A DNA stretch of 64,000 nt from Siphonodentalium dalli (taxonomy: Eukaryota > Mollusca > Scaphopoda > Gadilida > Siphonodentaliidae), in assembly GCA_032622095.1 (NCBI GenBank), contig CP136065.1, positions 25,799,141 to 25,863,140 on the forward strand, given 5' to 3'. A program made the translations under genes and the position numbers. The notes under the pieces were generated by a model. That model searched no databases. It saw nothing but the letters and a program-made list of their open reading frames with translations, and was not told the DNA's origin. Each line of letters begins with the position of its first letter. The first letter of the stretch is position 1. Positions 61,101-64,000 of this stretch are shown here, in pieces.

Positions 61101-61257
61101 TTATTTCTCACCTGATGATTTATGGAAGTTTCTGGATATACCACTATTTGCAGGAATGAATGCCTGCGGTTGGATGCTGGTGTGATCGGGACATTTTGGA
61201 TGAAATCTGGAGAGATGCCTCGCTCCACACGCAGTGCTGCAAGCAGCTAGATTTGAA
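34108..61257 (-). CDS. NFU1: NFU1 iron-sulfur cluster scaffold/carrier, mitochondrial (split gene, exons 2-8)
   Basis: Seven exons on the minus strand join in phase at GT-AG sites: 61257-61112, 60396-60261, 48076-48010, 46673-46559, 44863-44760, 38320-38180, 34191-34108. They encode 263 residues, close to the roughly 250 usual for animal NFU1. Counting from exon 2, residues 1-51 look like a mitochondrial presequence (many S/R/H, few acidic residues). The Nfu_N domain starts near residue 52 with [16 protein letters not shown], a hallmark of the family. The NifU domain (about 161-236) contains [11 protein letters not shown] and the cluster-binding GSCTGCPSS, with Cys206 and Cys209. The charged tail (237-263) ends at a TGA. 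Known role of the family: a mitochondrial matrix carrier that delivers [4Fe-4S] clusters to lipoyl synthase and respiratory-complex subunits. No frameshift or lost key residue is seen, so the gene appears functional. The introns are long (up to 12.2 kb) and packed with repeats. Exon 1 is only a candidate (see 62217-62242). Confidence 0.95.
34762..34800 (-). other. Helitron-like 3' hairpin (minus strand)
   Basis: Read on the minus strand, cccgggctatgccggg forms a hairpin followed by caaccctgcta. It resembles the plus-strand end at 26325-26352. The terminal CTRR is imperfect (CTAT). Confidence 0.3.
34955..35200. mobile_element. MITE family B copy (NFU1 intron 7)
   Basis: Starts taaccttttcatgatgggag and ends gtcatgaaagggttaa as imperfect inverted ends. 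Contains gccaatgcattctcttatat and ggtcaaggtaaatattgtta, shared with the 4.0 and 20.5 kb copies. Confidence 0.8.
35260..35812 (+). mobile_element. Dispersed repeat E with Helitron-like 3' end (NFU1 intron 7)
   Basis: Internal ~190-bp units (catgttgcacatctccaatatg; gattacaccatgaaggtac) are followed by a (ggac)n run. A hairpin, gtcccccgaaaa/ttttcgggggac at 35765-35793, comes next, then 10 bases and CTAG. A 3' hairpin shortly before a CTRR terminus is the Helitron signature. A second copy with the same end lies at 19196-19878. Confidence 0.5.
35930..36310. repeat. Two-copy ~170-bp tandem repeat (NFU1 intron 7)
   Basis: The units share ggccataactct, gaaaattgg, gacctgtattttg and cacataccaaatttcatt. 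They end in a (gacaga)n-like run and ttttttaaataggggaat, a layout common in invertebrate dispersed repeats. Confidence 0.7.
36421..36676. repeat. Direct duplication of ~80 bp (NFU1 intron 7)
   Basis: ttgaattaggacagagatgt and the following ~60 bases occur at 36425-36500 and again at 36600-36676 with moderate divergence. Confidence 0.7.
36908..37006. repeat. Foldback hairpin (NFU1 intron 7)
   Basis: gatttgttggcggagcgata ... ctcgagtgcgggac pairs with gtcccgcacgagaggtatcg ... caacaaatc across a 3-4 base loop. Nothing coding in the surrounding 36700-38100, which otherwise shows no recognisable feature. Confidence 0.7.
38115..38148 (-). repeat. Single partial copy of the NFU1 exon 7 end, in intron 7
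   Basis: About 30 bp past the exon 7 donor, GTTCTATGTCCCAGA and flanking bases repeat the exon 7 coding sequence for QFYVPE with several mismatches. It has no donor of its own. It parallels the exon 4 and exon 5 arrays but is degenerate. Confidence 0.6.
38180..38320 (-). CDS. NFU1: NFU1 exon 7 (NifU domain with CxxC)
   Basis: 141 nt, exactly 47 codons, between acceptor tttcttgcag and donor CAG|GTAAATAA. It contains [20 protein letters not shown], with both cluster-binding cysteines, and [15 protein letters not shown]. If the donor is not used, the frame reads V-N-K-H and then a TAA, and the donor region itself contains AATAAA, so a short alternative end is conceivable. The conserved exon 8 supports normal splicing. 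Confidence 0.95.
38799..38938. repeat. 37-bp near-perfect inverted repeat (NFU1 intron 6)
   Basis: acagtaatgcccaaagtaat and the next ~17 bases are repeated inverted at 38902-38938 around a ~66-bp loop. The loop carries gcttgttgccattcat, also found at 60481, so this belongs to a dispersed family. The surrounding 38520-38760 resembles sequences near 16.9 and 18.95 kb. Confidence 0.75.
39145..43502. mobile_element. 4.36-kb foldback element with ~1.3-kb inverted arms and satellite core (NFU1 intron 6)
   Basis: The left arm (about 39145-40437) is repeated inverted as the right arm (about 42200-43502). Shared landmarks include tctggtcgataaa at the outer ends, ccaaaatccgctaaaatccg, gcgaccggaagtgg, and the inner tctggcccattagcatcaa. 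Single-base differences and small indels show that the arms are old. The 1.76-kb core (40440-42200) is a degenerate ~50-60 bp tandem repeat around catacagtcactccatgtat. Long inverted arms around a tandem core resemble Foldback/Galileo-type elements. No transposase ORF was found. Confidence 0.8.
40560..42200. repeat. Degenerate satellite core of the foldback element
   Basis: Units built on atgaccatacagtcactc and gtatacatatacacc recur every ~50-60 bp with much variation. Low TAA/TAG/TGA content lets long chance ORFs appear (for example 40777-41319 with a His/Ile/Thr-rich translation); these are not genes. Confidence 0.8.
43640..44690. repeat. Higher-order satellite: three-monomer unit of 481 bp (NFU1 intron 6)
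   Basis: Monomers of 155-164 bp carry the anchors aagatggctgc.ggcagccatg, ggctcccatctagaggt and ctgtagggtgtgcc. The gatgg anchor lies at 43731, 43895, 44050, 44212, 44376 and 44531. Every third anchor is exactly 481 bp apart (43731-44212, 43895-44376, 44050-44531), and corresponding monomers resemble each other more than their neighbours do. The array ends about 70 bp from NFU1 exon 6. Confidence 0.85.
44760..44863 (-). CDS. NFU1: NFU1 exon 6 (start of NifU domain)
   Basis: 104 nt between acceptor ttttttgcag and donor ATG|GTACAT. It encodes [20 protein letters not shown] then [14 protein letters not shown], the start of the NifU-like domain. The codons join in phase 0 to exon 7 (GFDQDTG). 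The donor is weaker than at the other exons. A 481-bp higher-order satellite ends about 70 bp into the downstream intron. Confidence 0.95.
45301..45450. repeat. Foldback hairpin with ~60-bp arms (NFU1 intron 5)
   Basis: Arms 45301-45360 and 45391-45450 are inverted copies with few mismatches (tacacaatgtgtttgtacc against ggtacaaacacattgtgta). A smaller inverted motif (gtgac/gtcac) lies in the loop. MITE-like; no ORF. Confidence 0.8.
45995..46155. mobile_element. MITE family B copy (NFU1 intron 5)
   Basis: Hairpin-rich element with the motifs cccatagggagcc and ggatgcactggcacag, ending in tcatgaaagggtt. It shares its arms with copies at 3.6, 4.0, 16.5, 20.5 and 35.0 kb. It ends less than 10 bp before the exon-5-derived minisatellite. 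Confidence 0.75.
46164..46558 (-). repeat. Minisatellite made of the NFU1 exon 5 end plus its splice donor
   Basis: The exon 5 end and donor, CCATTATCAGATACAG|GTAA followed by ttacaattag, recur at about 33-42 bp spacing. There are six intronic copies, beginning near 46164, 46207, 46392, 46426, 46468 and 46501. Most retain the 16 exonic bases and the whole donor exactly; two have single changes. A 139-bp insertion (46253-46391) splits the array. Confidence 0.93.
46253..46391 (+). mobile_element. Short retroposon-like insertion with (ATCCT)n tail
   Basis: This ~139-bp block interrupts one unit of the NFU1 intron 5 minisatellite, whose flanking halves rejoin. It begins with an imperfect hairpin (aggggtgatag ... 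ctatatcacccct) and ends aaataaaaatt followed by three ATCCT units, a tail style seen in some LINE/SINE 3' ends. No coding capacity. Confidence 0.55.
46559..46673 (-). CDS. NFU1: NFU1 exon 5 (end of Nfu_N domain and linker)
   Basis: 115 nt between acceptor atttttcag and donor CAG|GTAATTAC. It encodes [19 protein letters not shown] and an acidic linker ending PLSDT. The exon's last 16 bases and its donor are copied several times in the following intron (46164-46558). Confidence 0.95.
47713..48009 (-). repeat. Minisatellite made of the NFU1 exon 4 end plus its splice donor
   Basis: Reading on the minus strand from exon 4 into the intron, AACAGTAACTAAG|GTAAAT and about 13 preceding exon bases recur about every 41 bp. 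Copies of the junction fall near 47967, 47921, 47880, 47840, 47797, 47756 and 47714. The copy next to the exon is nearly identical over 26 exonic and 8 intronic bases, and copies diverge with distance. Several keep an intact GT donor (GTAAAT); others are damaged (GTCTAT, GCAATT). Confidence 0.93.
48010..48076 (-). CDS. NFU1: NFU1 exon 4 (Nfu_N domain, middle)
   Basis: 67 nt between acceptor tcttccag and donor AAG|GTAAATATT. It encodes [20 protein letters not shown] followed by TK, matching the Nfu_N strand-helix segment (RIEGVKxVFFGxDFxTVTK in the family). The last 26 exonic bases plus the donor are repeated tandemly in the downstream intron (47713-48009), an unusual arrangement. Confidence 0.95.
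48190..48660 (-). repeat. Dispersed repeat F, inverted relative to 12830-13620 (NFU1 intron 3)
   Basis: Shared landmarks are gtgaggcacatg.attcaa, tggaatcccag, agtaatgattaaggc-like bases, gtgtagaataaatacagaac and the terminal hairpin ttttatcgaactcattgcag/ctgcaactcattcgataaaa. Small ORFs here are repeat sequence. Confidence 0.75.
49449..49606. repeat. Foldback hairpin (NFU1 intron 3)
   Basis: ctatatttattaaccgagtg then cactaaattcagtttgagcc pairs with ggctcaaattgaatttagtg and gaggttaataaattttgtat. Arms are ~70 bp with a ~10-bp loop. Confidence 0.8.
49979..50062 (+). repeat. Copy of the sequence next to NFU1 exon 3, interrupted by the TTAA MITE
   Basis: Matches 60148-60240 (attaacatgataa ... gaagatttcaaccaatgtta ... 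gagtac) and resumes after the MITE at 50540 with gtagggattgata. This is a dispersed repeat or segmental copy inside the same intron. Confidence 0.75.
50063..50539. mobile_element. TTAA-flanked MITE (NFU1 intron 3)
   Basis: A 14-bp perfect terminal inverted repeat, AGGTACTCAACCCG, is flanked on both sides by TTAA, the target duplication of piggyBac-type elements. The uninterrupted target is present in this window at 60231-60253: gagtac-tgaa-gtagggattg there, against gagtac-ttaa[element]ttaa-gtagggattg here. No ORF of note. Confidence 0.8.
50920..51225. repeat. Inverted repeat with 91-bp arms (NFU1 intron 3)
   Basis: Arms 50920-51010 and 51135-51225 are almost perfect reverse complements (aaacgagcctttccttgcgg against ccgcaaggaaaggctcgttt). 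The 124-bp loop includes gcatgcgccaatcac, shared with the 60.08 kb repeat. The near identity suggests a young element or ongoing correction. Confidence 0.85.
51230..53160. other. NFU1 intron 3 stretch with no recognised feature
   Basis: AT-rich sequence with short chance ORFs (51510-51725, 51817-52002, 52077-52361 and others). No family motif, splice context or strong repeat was recognised. Confidence 0.5.
53160..53710. repeat. ~158-bp tandem repeat G, first block (NFU1 intron 3)
   Basis: Units carry gttatggccctggcttcgca, catttgaacaaatctgaa, cacctagggaacatccacac and aatatgaacccatt. The block ends in a (gacgga)n run and gatgactatagctccgccgg. Degraded copies continue to about 54110. Confidence 0.8.
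54270..54690. mobile_element. MITE family A, full copy (NFU1 intron 3)
   Basis: Both ends carry the sub-hairpin gcagaatgaggtccc ... gggacctcattctg, with the centre tgcacccattgggcacctca and gatgaggcctaagcagaatg. The outer tgtctgacatttgcag is repeated inverted at the right end (ctgcaaatgccaga). Confidence 0.8.
54795..55350. mobile_element. MITE family A copy with a 120-bp internal tandem duplication
   Basis: The ends match family A (tgtctgacatttgcagaatt; aatgtcagacacacta). Inside, gaagtcctacagttgaagtt and about 100 following bases occur at 54941 and again at 55061, with only two or three differences. Confidence 0.8.
55730..55885. mobile_element. MITE family A, right half only
   Basis: Starts cagaagatgaggcctaagca and ends ctgcaaatgtcagacacact; the left end is missing. 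The sequence between it and the copy ending at 55350 contains a G-rich run (55575-55622) and nothing coding. Confidence 0.7.
56380..56870. repeat. ~158-bp tandem repeat G, second block (NFU1 intron 3)
   Basis: Three units with the same anchors as at 53.2 kb (ttatgtccctggctctgccc; ccagtcacccaagg; gaagatgttcaaagaattg), ending in acggacgaacggatgg. Confidence 0.8.
56880..57460. repeat. Dispersed repeat ending in (gacgga)n and a small hairpin
   Basis: Contains taagtggttagaa, tgtgactacttgcttttacg and two related segments (cttatgtgactagccac). It ends gacgaggagtgatgactata then gctccaccggagacttcgtc and tcaggtgagc. The terminal gctcaccg/gagac palindromic motif is widespread in mollusc repeats, from general knowledge. 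Confidence 0.55.
57460..60078. other. NFU1 intron 3 stretch with no recognised feature
   Basis: Mixed-composition sequence. Short ORFs at 57597-57788, 58158-58409, 59490-59798 and 59735-59923 show no family motif. It may hold degraded repeats that I could not classify. Confidence 0.5.
60078..60258 (+). repeat. Dispersed repeat abutting the NFU1 exon 3 donor
   Basis: The first part (about 60078-60150) is repeated inverted around 51001-51040 and 51226-51265 (gtcatatcaaatgaga; gacgtcacttccgtcat). The second part (60148-60253) is repeated at 49979-50062 plus 50540-50550. It runs right up to the splice donor of exon 3. Confidence 0.7.
60261..60396 (-). CDS. NFU1: NFU1 exon 3 (start of Nfu_N domain)
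   Basis: 136 nt, between acceptor ttttcctacag and donor GTGAGTA. It encodes the conserved start of mature NFU1, [20 protein letters not shown], followed by GTIDFPN and SPLA. The first two bases complete a Val codon with exon 2 and the last two begin a Lys codon finished by exon 4. This is the strongest single piece of family evidence in the window. Confidence 0.96.
60481..60528. repeat. 17-bp perfect hairpin (NFU1 intron 2)
   Basis: ggcttgttgccattcat pairs with atgaatggcaacaagcc around a 14-bp loop. The remainder of intron 2 holds C/G tracts and three degenerate copies of ctgaatcctgaata (60560-60910). Confidence 0.85.
61112..61257 (-). CDS. NFU1: NFU1 exon 2 (mitochondrial presequence)
   Basis: The exon is bounded by a pyrimidine-rich acceptor (ctctatttcag) and a GTGAGA donor. 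It is 146 nt: one base finishing a codon, 48 codons, and one base starting the next. The encoded segment begins SNLAAC and ends NFHKSS. It carries several Arg, Lys and His residues and only one Asp, consistent with a cleavable matrix-targeting sequence. An ORF running upstream to an ATG at 61295 exists, but the strong acceptor at 61258 argues that this upstream part is intron. Confidence 0.88.
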
Positions 61258-61604
61258 CTGAAATAGAGCGGGCCATTATGAAGCAATAAACACAACTGAA
61301 AATATACAGGTATAGGTATGCTCTAATTAATCAACCCTCCTTAGCCGCCGACTGCAGTACCACCTGACTCATAATCCCCTCACACCTCCTAATTACAACA
61401 ATTTTTAGGCGGGCGGGTTGTCCCGGGGTGGGTTGTCCCGGAGTGAAATGGGCGGGTTGTCTCATGGGCGGGTTGTCACGGACCCAGTCCTCAATATATA
61501 AATGTTTTAATTCAACCCCCACCTGCATAATATTTAACTGTTCTATTTGTACTGCATATTTCCGCAGATTGTTTAGTGTGTAGTGGTCATGTTGTAAATA
61601 TAGA

Positions 61605-61735
61605 AGGCCAATGACTTCTCAGACGCTTTACATGTATGTGATCACCAAAGTTAAGTAACGTCGAGCTTGGTTAGTCCTTGGATGGGTGACTGGCTTGGAA
61701 TTCCGGGTGCTGCCAACTTTTGGTGCGATTCCTGC
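61605..61735 (+). pseudogene. 5S rRNA-derived sequence (SINE-like or pseudogene)
   Basis: gatcaccaaagttaagtaac then gtcgagcttggttagtcctt and ggatgggtgactggcttgga match the 3' two-thirds of eukaryotic 5S rRNA, including the internal A box and C box of its polymerase III promoter. The 5' third is diverged and the end reads gtgctgcc rather than a normal 5S terminus. A direct repeat (tgtagtggtc..gttgta..aaatatagaaggcc.atgacttctc) lies at 61579-61621 and again at 61859-61918. It lies opposite to NFU1, in its first intron if exon 1 is right. Confidence 0.75.
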
Positions 61736-62216
61736 ACCTCTCTCTCGTTCTGTTACATTGGGGTCTCGTCCGCTCCTCGGAGTCTTGTGTCATGATGCGA
61801 CTGCTCTGAGGAAGACCTAGGTGAGATTCAGAGAATCTCAAAAAGAACATGGGAGTAATGTAGTGGTCGCGTTGTAATGTAAATATAGAACTTTTATTAG
61901 AAGGCCGATGACTTCTCTTCTCGAGTGGTCTAGATCTCTTGGTCGCAGTCGTTAATACGATTTGTCAGGTTGGACACACATCCAAAATGGTCTACGTAGC
62001 TCGTTTTGTCTACTGTAGCCCGATTGAGCTACGTTTTTAATGTGATTTACACGCCTCCTGTGATTATCGCCATACAACGAAAAAAGCGCATTTTGAATTT
62101 TCGTTCATTGGTTGTGTACCACTATCACGTCTACAAAGAAGCAAAAAACTCAATGACTCACCACGGCTTTAATACCTTTTGAGCGATTCAAAATCAATTT
62201 GTTTTGGTCAATTTAC

Positions 62217-62242
62217 CATGAAAAACGGTAAGAAATGATCAT
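62217..62242 (-). CDS. NFU1: Candidate NFU1 exon 1 (start codon and first 8 codons)
   Basis: On the minus strand an ATG at 62242-62240 opens MIISYRFS and reaches a GTAAAT donor after 26 nt. That leaves two bases of a codon, which is the phase needed by exon 2 (its first T completes a Cys codon). The joined N terminus would be basic and hydroxyl-rich with no early acidic residue, as expected for a mitochondrial presequence. The exon is very short and phase agreement alone occurs by chance one time in three. Other upstream ATGs checked between 61.26 and 62.5 kb ran into stops or lacked a fitting donor. Confidence 0.3.
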
Positions 62243-62518
62243 CAAAATATCTTGATCGAAATGTAAATCTTCATAAAATCTGAGGTAGTTCCGGTCGCAA
62301 TTGTGTTCGCAAACATCCATGTGCAGTCGATAATCTGATTGGTTGCATTTAGCCAGGGATTAATGGTACGTTCTTAATAGGATTTCAGTGTAACATCTAT
62401 CTGTTGGAATGTACGGAACGACAAATGGACAACCATATTTGTATAACTGTAATGTTACGCGAGGTGCTTCCAAATTTCAAAGTAGAGTTGTGAATCGTGT
62501 TTCCGTAGTTGTCTGTGA
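62243..62518. promoter_or_regulatory. Possible bidirectional promoter between NFU1 and the divergent candidate exon
   Basis: This ~275-bp gap separates two candidate start codons that point away from each other. It holds an inverted CCAAT box (gattggttg near 62337) and no TATA box in a convincing position. The call rests entirely on the two candidate first exons. Confidence 0.2.
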
Positions 62519-62584
62519 ATGGCGTTCGCCAAACATTTAACAAACAGTCGTCTCCGAGTGAAGCTGTTCGCTTTATCCAATCAG
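62519..62584 (+). CDS. Candidate first coding exon of an unidentified divergent gene
   Basis: An ATG starts a 22-codon open stretch (MAFAKHLTNSRLR and on to LSNQ) that ends exactly at a strong donor, CAG|GTAAGCC. The peptide has several Lys/Arg and no acidic residues, so it could be a mitochondrial presequence or just a basic N terminus. It lies about 280 bp from candidate NFU1 exon 1 in the opposite orientation. No second exon was found before the window ends, the product is not recognised, and chance cannot be excluded. Confidence 0.3.
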
Positions 62585-62999
62585 GTAAGCCACATAAACT
62601 GGATGTTCTTGACCTTCAAAAAGATATATCCTGCAAAAACAAATGGATCTTTGCCTACATTTTATGGCAAAATCAACATACCAGTATTTACGGCAAAGTC
62701 ACTACCAAACGCTAACAGGTCTTAATTAAAACATCGTTAATTGCGCCTAAGGCCAAAACAAAATGAATGCGTGTTTCCCGTAAACGAGCCAAAAAGAAAT
62801 AGGGGCGGGCGGTAGACTTTTAATTTTATTTTATTTTTTTATGGTCTCGTGTGGGCCATGCCTAACCACCATCAAACACTATACAATGACCCAGAGCAAC
62901 CGACAAATTGGTGATAAAACTGATATATTGAGGGGAAACATATAAAACAGATAACAGTAGACAGTTTACATGTCCGCATGGCACAGGGGGAGAGATGAA

Positions 63000-63285
63000 T
63001 TAATGTTGTAGGGGCGCGGGGGAGAGATGAGTTGTTGTAGGGGGCACGGGGGAGAGATGAGTTGTTGTAGGGGGCACGGGGGAGAGGTGAGTTAAAGTTG
63101 TAGAGGGCACGGGGGAGAGATGAGTAATTTATTAATTGACAGTTAACGTTGTAGGGGGCATGTGGGAGAGATGAGTAATTTGTTAGTGGACAGTTAATGT
63201 TGTAGTGGGTGTGGGGAACAGTCAACATTGTAGGGGGAGTGGTGGAGAGATGAGTTGTAGGGGGCATGGGGGAGAGATACTGTTA
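63000..63285. repeat. ~30-60 bp minisatellite rich in GGGGGAGAGATGAG
   Basis: Units of gttgtagggggcacggggga and gagatgagt recur at least eight times with variable spacers (some contain ttaattgacagttaa). The minus strand yields a Pro/Ser/Tyr repeat ORF (62872-63267) that is only the satellite read through. Confidence 0.9.
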
Positions 63286-63289
63286 TGCC

Positions 63290-64000
63290 CTAAGTAAATG
63301 GCCCATCTAACTGAAGTGGCACCCCAGTTTAACTGCGTTTTAACCTAACCGCGGTTATAAGATGCGTTTAAAACGCAAGAGAACCGAATAAATTGTGCGG
63401 TTAAAACTGATATGTCACGGTTAAATCGGTATATGTTGCTCTTAATGGAACAGATACCATATGGCGTATCATGTTTTAGTTGCCATGCTCGTTAGACAAG
63501 TTAGCACAAATAACATGGCAGTGTCCCTTTCAATATTAATATTTTTTGTTGTGGATCTTCTATTTATTTTGGATAAATAGAACAGACATTCTGTTTTGGG
63601 TAAACGGAAGATTGTGATGTATGGTGTGAAAAAATAAAAGTGTTTTTGTGTGTTTTATTTATTTTTGGATTTCTTTTTATTATGTTGTATACTTTATAGT
63701 AGCCTTTTGGTGAAAATAACAGTTGGGCTAACCCCGACGGGTAATCGGAATTCTTACAGCCCATTTTCAACTTTAACCATCGATAAAATAAATATTTATA
63801 TAATTATATATAAATATAATTATTCGACAATTTAGCTGACGAGTGCCGGTCACTTTCAATGTAAGGAAACGCGTTTAAAATGGAACCGTAACGGAAAAAA
63901 CACATTCAAACGGATCAAATGACCACTGAATTTCAAACGGATTCGAGTGGATAATTACATGTATATAAAAATATAAAGTGGGGGTTAGAGTCCCACACAT
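63290..64000. other. Right edge without recognised gene
   Basis: Contains ccgcggttataag/gcggttaaa-type inverted motifs (63315-63430) and an AT-rich run (63783-63825). Short ORFs at 63564-63835 show no family motif. Confidence 0.5.

Noticed and set aside
61258-61295. Upstream ATG (61295) as the NFU1 start codon
   Set aside because: A strong polypyrimidine acceptor at 61258 indicates that this part is intron; the peptide before it does not resemble NFU1.
62161-62170. Strong minus-strand donor (GTG|GTGAGT) as the end of NFU1 exon 1
   Set aside because: Every upstream ATG in a usable frame hits a stop before reaching it; it could still follow a non-coding exon.
62872-63267. 131-codon minus-strand Pro/Ser repeat ORF
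   Set aside because: Translation of the GGGGGAGAGATGAG minisatellite; spacing is variable and no start or signal context is seen.

Overview
This window is eukaryotic nuclear DNA, most likely from a marine lophotrochozoan and probably a mollusc. The reasons are a split gene with GT-AG introns, abundant non-LTR retrotransposon remains, many small foldback/MITE-like elements, and repeat families that I associate from general knowledge with mollusc genomes. An example of the last is the unit with toxic-sounding phrase-like motifs 'ttatggccctggcttcgc' and 'gatgactatagctccgc'. The species cannot be named from the sequence.

One protein-coding gene can be reconstructed with confidence. It is NFU1, the mitochondrial iron-sulfur cluster carrier, on the minus strand from about 62.2 kb (candidate exon 1) or 61.26 kb (certain exon 2) down to its stop codon at 34.1 kb. 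Seven exons (2-8) were joined by matching splice phases. They give a continuous 263-residue product with the Nfu_N domain, the CxxC-containing NifU domain and a charged C-terminal tail. A candidate divergent first exon on the plus strand at 62.52 kb suggests a shared promoter, but is unproven.

Layout. 0-9 kb: intergenic repeats (47-bp minisatellite, foldbacks, MITE families, a TTAA-flanked MITE). 9.4-12.1 kb: decayed LINE 1. 12.8-20.7 kb: dispersed repeats, including a 1.45-kb insertion whose empty site is visible at 14.3 kb. 21.1-23.5 kb: decayed LINE 2 with an altered catalytic motif. 23.5-25.35 kb: degenerate ~120-148 bp tandem array. 26.6-27.9 kb: satellite with a very homogeneous 61-bp array. 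28-34 kb: MITEs, one carrying a nested hAT-like insertion. 34.1-62.2 kb: NFU1, whose introns hold a 4.36-kb foldback element, a 481-bp higher-order satellite, many MITEs and a 5S-rRNA-derived sequence. 62.6-64 kb: a GGGGGAG-rich minisatellite and AT-rich sequence.

The most unusual signal is in NFU1. The 3' ends of two consecutive exons (4 and 5), together with their splice donors, are amplified as intronic minisatellites immediately downstream. The intron therefore begins with a run of about six or seven decoy exon-end/donor copies, and use of the decoys I traced would bring in a stop codon. A third exon (7) shows a weaker, single partial copy of its 3' end.
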